Position numbers and translations under genes: made by a program. From the NCBI GenBank assembly GCA_036563805.1, contig DATCLS010000078.1, forward strand, positions 1 to 13,266: DNA of 13,266 bases, written 5' to 3'. The notes under the pieces were generated by a model. It saw only the letters and a list, made by a program, of their open reading frames with translations. It made no database searches and had not been told where the DNA came from. The DNA is from DATCLS01 sp036563805. Its GTDB lineage: Bacteria > Actinomycetota > Acidimicrobiia > Acidimicrobiales > VFJN01. Of the stretch, positions 11,917 through 13,266 are shown piece after piece (position 1 is the first letter of the stretch; every line of letters begins with the position of its first letter).

Positions 11917-13266
11917 GTGCGTCGCATCCCCATACGCCTCAAGCTCGTCGGCGCGCTCCTGGTGCCGCTCGTGGCGCTGGTCACGGTCACAGCCGTCGAG
12001 GCCCGGAGCATCTCCGACGACGTGCGGGCCATCAAGGACGAGGCCGAGCTGGCCGAGATCTCGCTCGGGCCCTCCAGCCTCGTGACCCATCTGGAGCACG
12101 AGCGCGACGCCGCCGGCGTCTACATCATCGGTCAAGAGGACGTCTTCGCCCTCCCCGTCGAGGACAACGCCGACGCCCGCCGCCGGCTCGACGGAGCCCT
12201 GGCCGACTTCCGCGCCGATGTCGAGGCGCGCGGCGGCTGGCTACGCGAGGTCTACGGCCCGGCGCTCGAGGCGCTCGACGGGCTCGAGGAGCTCCGCCGC
12301 GAGGTCGACAGCCATGCCGACGGGCCCCGGACGCTCGACGACATCGACGAGGCCCGCCCGGTGTTCGACGGGTACTCCGACATCATGGACCTGTTGCTCG
12401 CCGCGAACCGCCAGGTCGTCGACGCCATCCACGACAGCGACCTGCGGCGGGGCGCCGAGCTCTACGACCTGTCCGCCCGCCAGACCGACGCCGTGGCCCG
12501 GCTCGTGCGCACGCTGCTGCTGTCGGCCGTGGCGGGGGAGGCCAACGGCCTCGACCGGCCCGACGAGATCGGTGAGGTCGCCCGGGGGCTGGCCGAGGTG
12601 GAGGCGTACGACCGGCAGATCCGGCTCGTCGCCCAGGACGACTACGCGCCGTTGGCCGACGAGCTCCACGCCGCGGACCACATCGTCCAGTTCCCCCGCG
12701 AGGCCCGCCGGGCGCTGGAGACCGGCGAGATCGACGTCGCCGCCGTCATGGCGTCGTCGACCGGGCCCGATCCCGAGCGCGAGGGCTACACGGCGTTCCG
12801 TGCCGCGGTCAGCGAGCTGCTCCAGGAGCAGGCCGACGACGTGCGGAGCGCGGCCGATGCCCGCCGGCTGCGCTACCTGGCCCTGGCGCTGGTGACCGTG
12901 GCCCTCGCGCTGCTGATCACCTGGCTGGTGTCGCGCTCGATCACCCGGCCGCTGCAGTCGCTCACCCGCCAGGCCCGCGAGATGGCCGACCGGCGGCTGC
13001 CCACCGCGGTGCGGGAGGTGCTCGACGCCCCGCTGGGCGACGACGTGCAGATCCCCCAGGTCGAGCGCGTCGAGGTGGCCACCCGGGACGAGGTGGCCGA
13101 CGTGGTCGAGGCGCTCAACACCGTGCAGGACTCGGCTTTGGATCTGGCGGTGGAGCAGGCGGTGCTGCGCCGCAACATCGCCGACTCCTTCGTCAACCTC
13201 GGGCGACGCAACCAGAACCTGCTGGGCCGGCAGCTCGACTTCATCACCGAGCTCGAGTCCAACGAG
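11917..13266 (+). CDS. NIT-domain sensor histidine kinase, conservon type (3' end outside window)
   Basis: The first 450 residues of a membrane sensor kinase; the frame is open to the window end. GTG 11917 follows GGAGGA (11908-11913), a good ribosome site. Residues 8-27 form the first membrane helix. The extracytoplasmic region 28-318 is a long helical nitrate/nitrite-sensing (NIT) domain with HLEHERDAAGVYIIG and two repeat-like halves. The second membrane helix is about 320-338 and a HAMP linker runs from about 339 to 408 (SRSITRPLQSLTRQAREMAD). The final stretch (VLRRNIADSFVNLGRRNQNLL, 416-436) is a hallmark of actinobacterial kinases that pair with roadblock/LC7, DUF742 and Ras-like GTPase proteins (conservons). 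The phosphoacceptor His and ATPase domain would lie downstream. It is divergent from adk with a 125-base gap. The ligand may not be nitrate. Confidence 0.9.
   Translation, partial: MRRIPIRLKLVGALLVPLVALVTVTAVEARSISDDVRAIKDEAELAEISLGPSSLVTHLEHERDAAGVYIIGQEDVFALPVEDNADARRRLDGALADFRADVEARGGWLREVYGPALEALDGLEELRREVDSHADGPRTLDDIDEARPVFDGYSDIMDLLLAANRQVVDAIHDSDLRRGAELYDLSARQTDAVARLVRTLLLSAVAGEANGLDRPDEIGEVARGLAEVEAYDRQIRLVAQDDYAPLADELHAADHIVQFPREARRALETGEIDVAAVMASSTGPDPEREGYTAFRAAVSELLQEQADDVRSAADARRLRYLALALVTVALALLITWLVSRSITRPLQSLTRQAREMADRRLPTAVREVLDAPLGDDVQIPQVERVEVATRDEVADVVEALNTVQDSALDLAVEQAVLRRNIADSFVNLGRRNQNLLGRQLDFITELESNE

Overview
This is very GC-rich DNA (my estimate is about three quarters G+C) with strong codon third-position GC, many GTG/TTG starts, stop/start overlaps of the ATGA type and TANNNT-like -10 boxes. 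Together with a DevR/NarL-type response regulator and a nitrate/nitrite-sensing (NIT) histidine kinase of the conservon type, this points to a high-GC actinobacterium. An Acidimicrobiia-like lineage is my inference, not something the sequence proves. I see no rRNA, tRNA, insertion sequence, phage gene or convincing CRISPR array. Most of the long alternative-frame ORFs are GC-skew shadows.

Layout. (1) 1-188: non-coding, with an imperfect 19-base direct repeat. (2) 189-2258 (+): membrane copper protein fusing a periplasmic CopC domain, a CopD membrane domain and a C-terminal YtkA/FixH-like domain. It runs convergently into (3) 2330-2914 (-), a TetR-family repressor. (4) 3058-7465 (+): a probable catabolic operon of amidohydrolase-2 enzyme, acetoacetate-decarboxylase-family protein, short-chain dehydrogenase and a second amidohydrolase-2 enzyme. 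The TetR gene is divergent to it. Between them lies a good promoter (-35 TTGTCG, 17-base spacer, -10 TAGCGT) followed by a perfect 10-base-arm palindrome over the expected start of transcription, which is the likely operator. (5) 7785-9074 (+): an APH-fold phosphotransferase-like protein of unknown substrate. (6) 9152-9796 (+): a DevR/NarL response regulator that looks leaderless. (7) 9945-10226 (+): a 93-residue protein resembling an isolated, degenerate dimerisation (DHp) domain of a DevS-type histidine kinase. (8) 10477-11791 (-): a short-LID adenylate kinase overlapping a second acetoacetate-decarboxylase-like gene, which is split by a one-base frameshift and lacks the catalytic lysine. 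(9) 11917 to the window end (+): N-terminal 450 residues of a NIT/HAMP sensor histidine kinase that continues beyond the window.

How the parts work together. The TetR and its operon form a self-contained regulated degradation unit. Two ACMSD-type metal hydrolases/decarboxylases, a Schiff-base beta-keto-acid decarboxylase-like enzyme and an NAD-dependent alcohol/ketone oxidoreductase suggest breakdown of a cyclic or keto-acid compound, but the substrate cannot be read from the sequence. The response regulator and the mini-DHp protein may form a second, signalling unit. The NIT kinase probably opens a conservon (kinase, roadblock, DUF742, GTPase) lying just outside the window.
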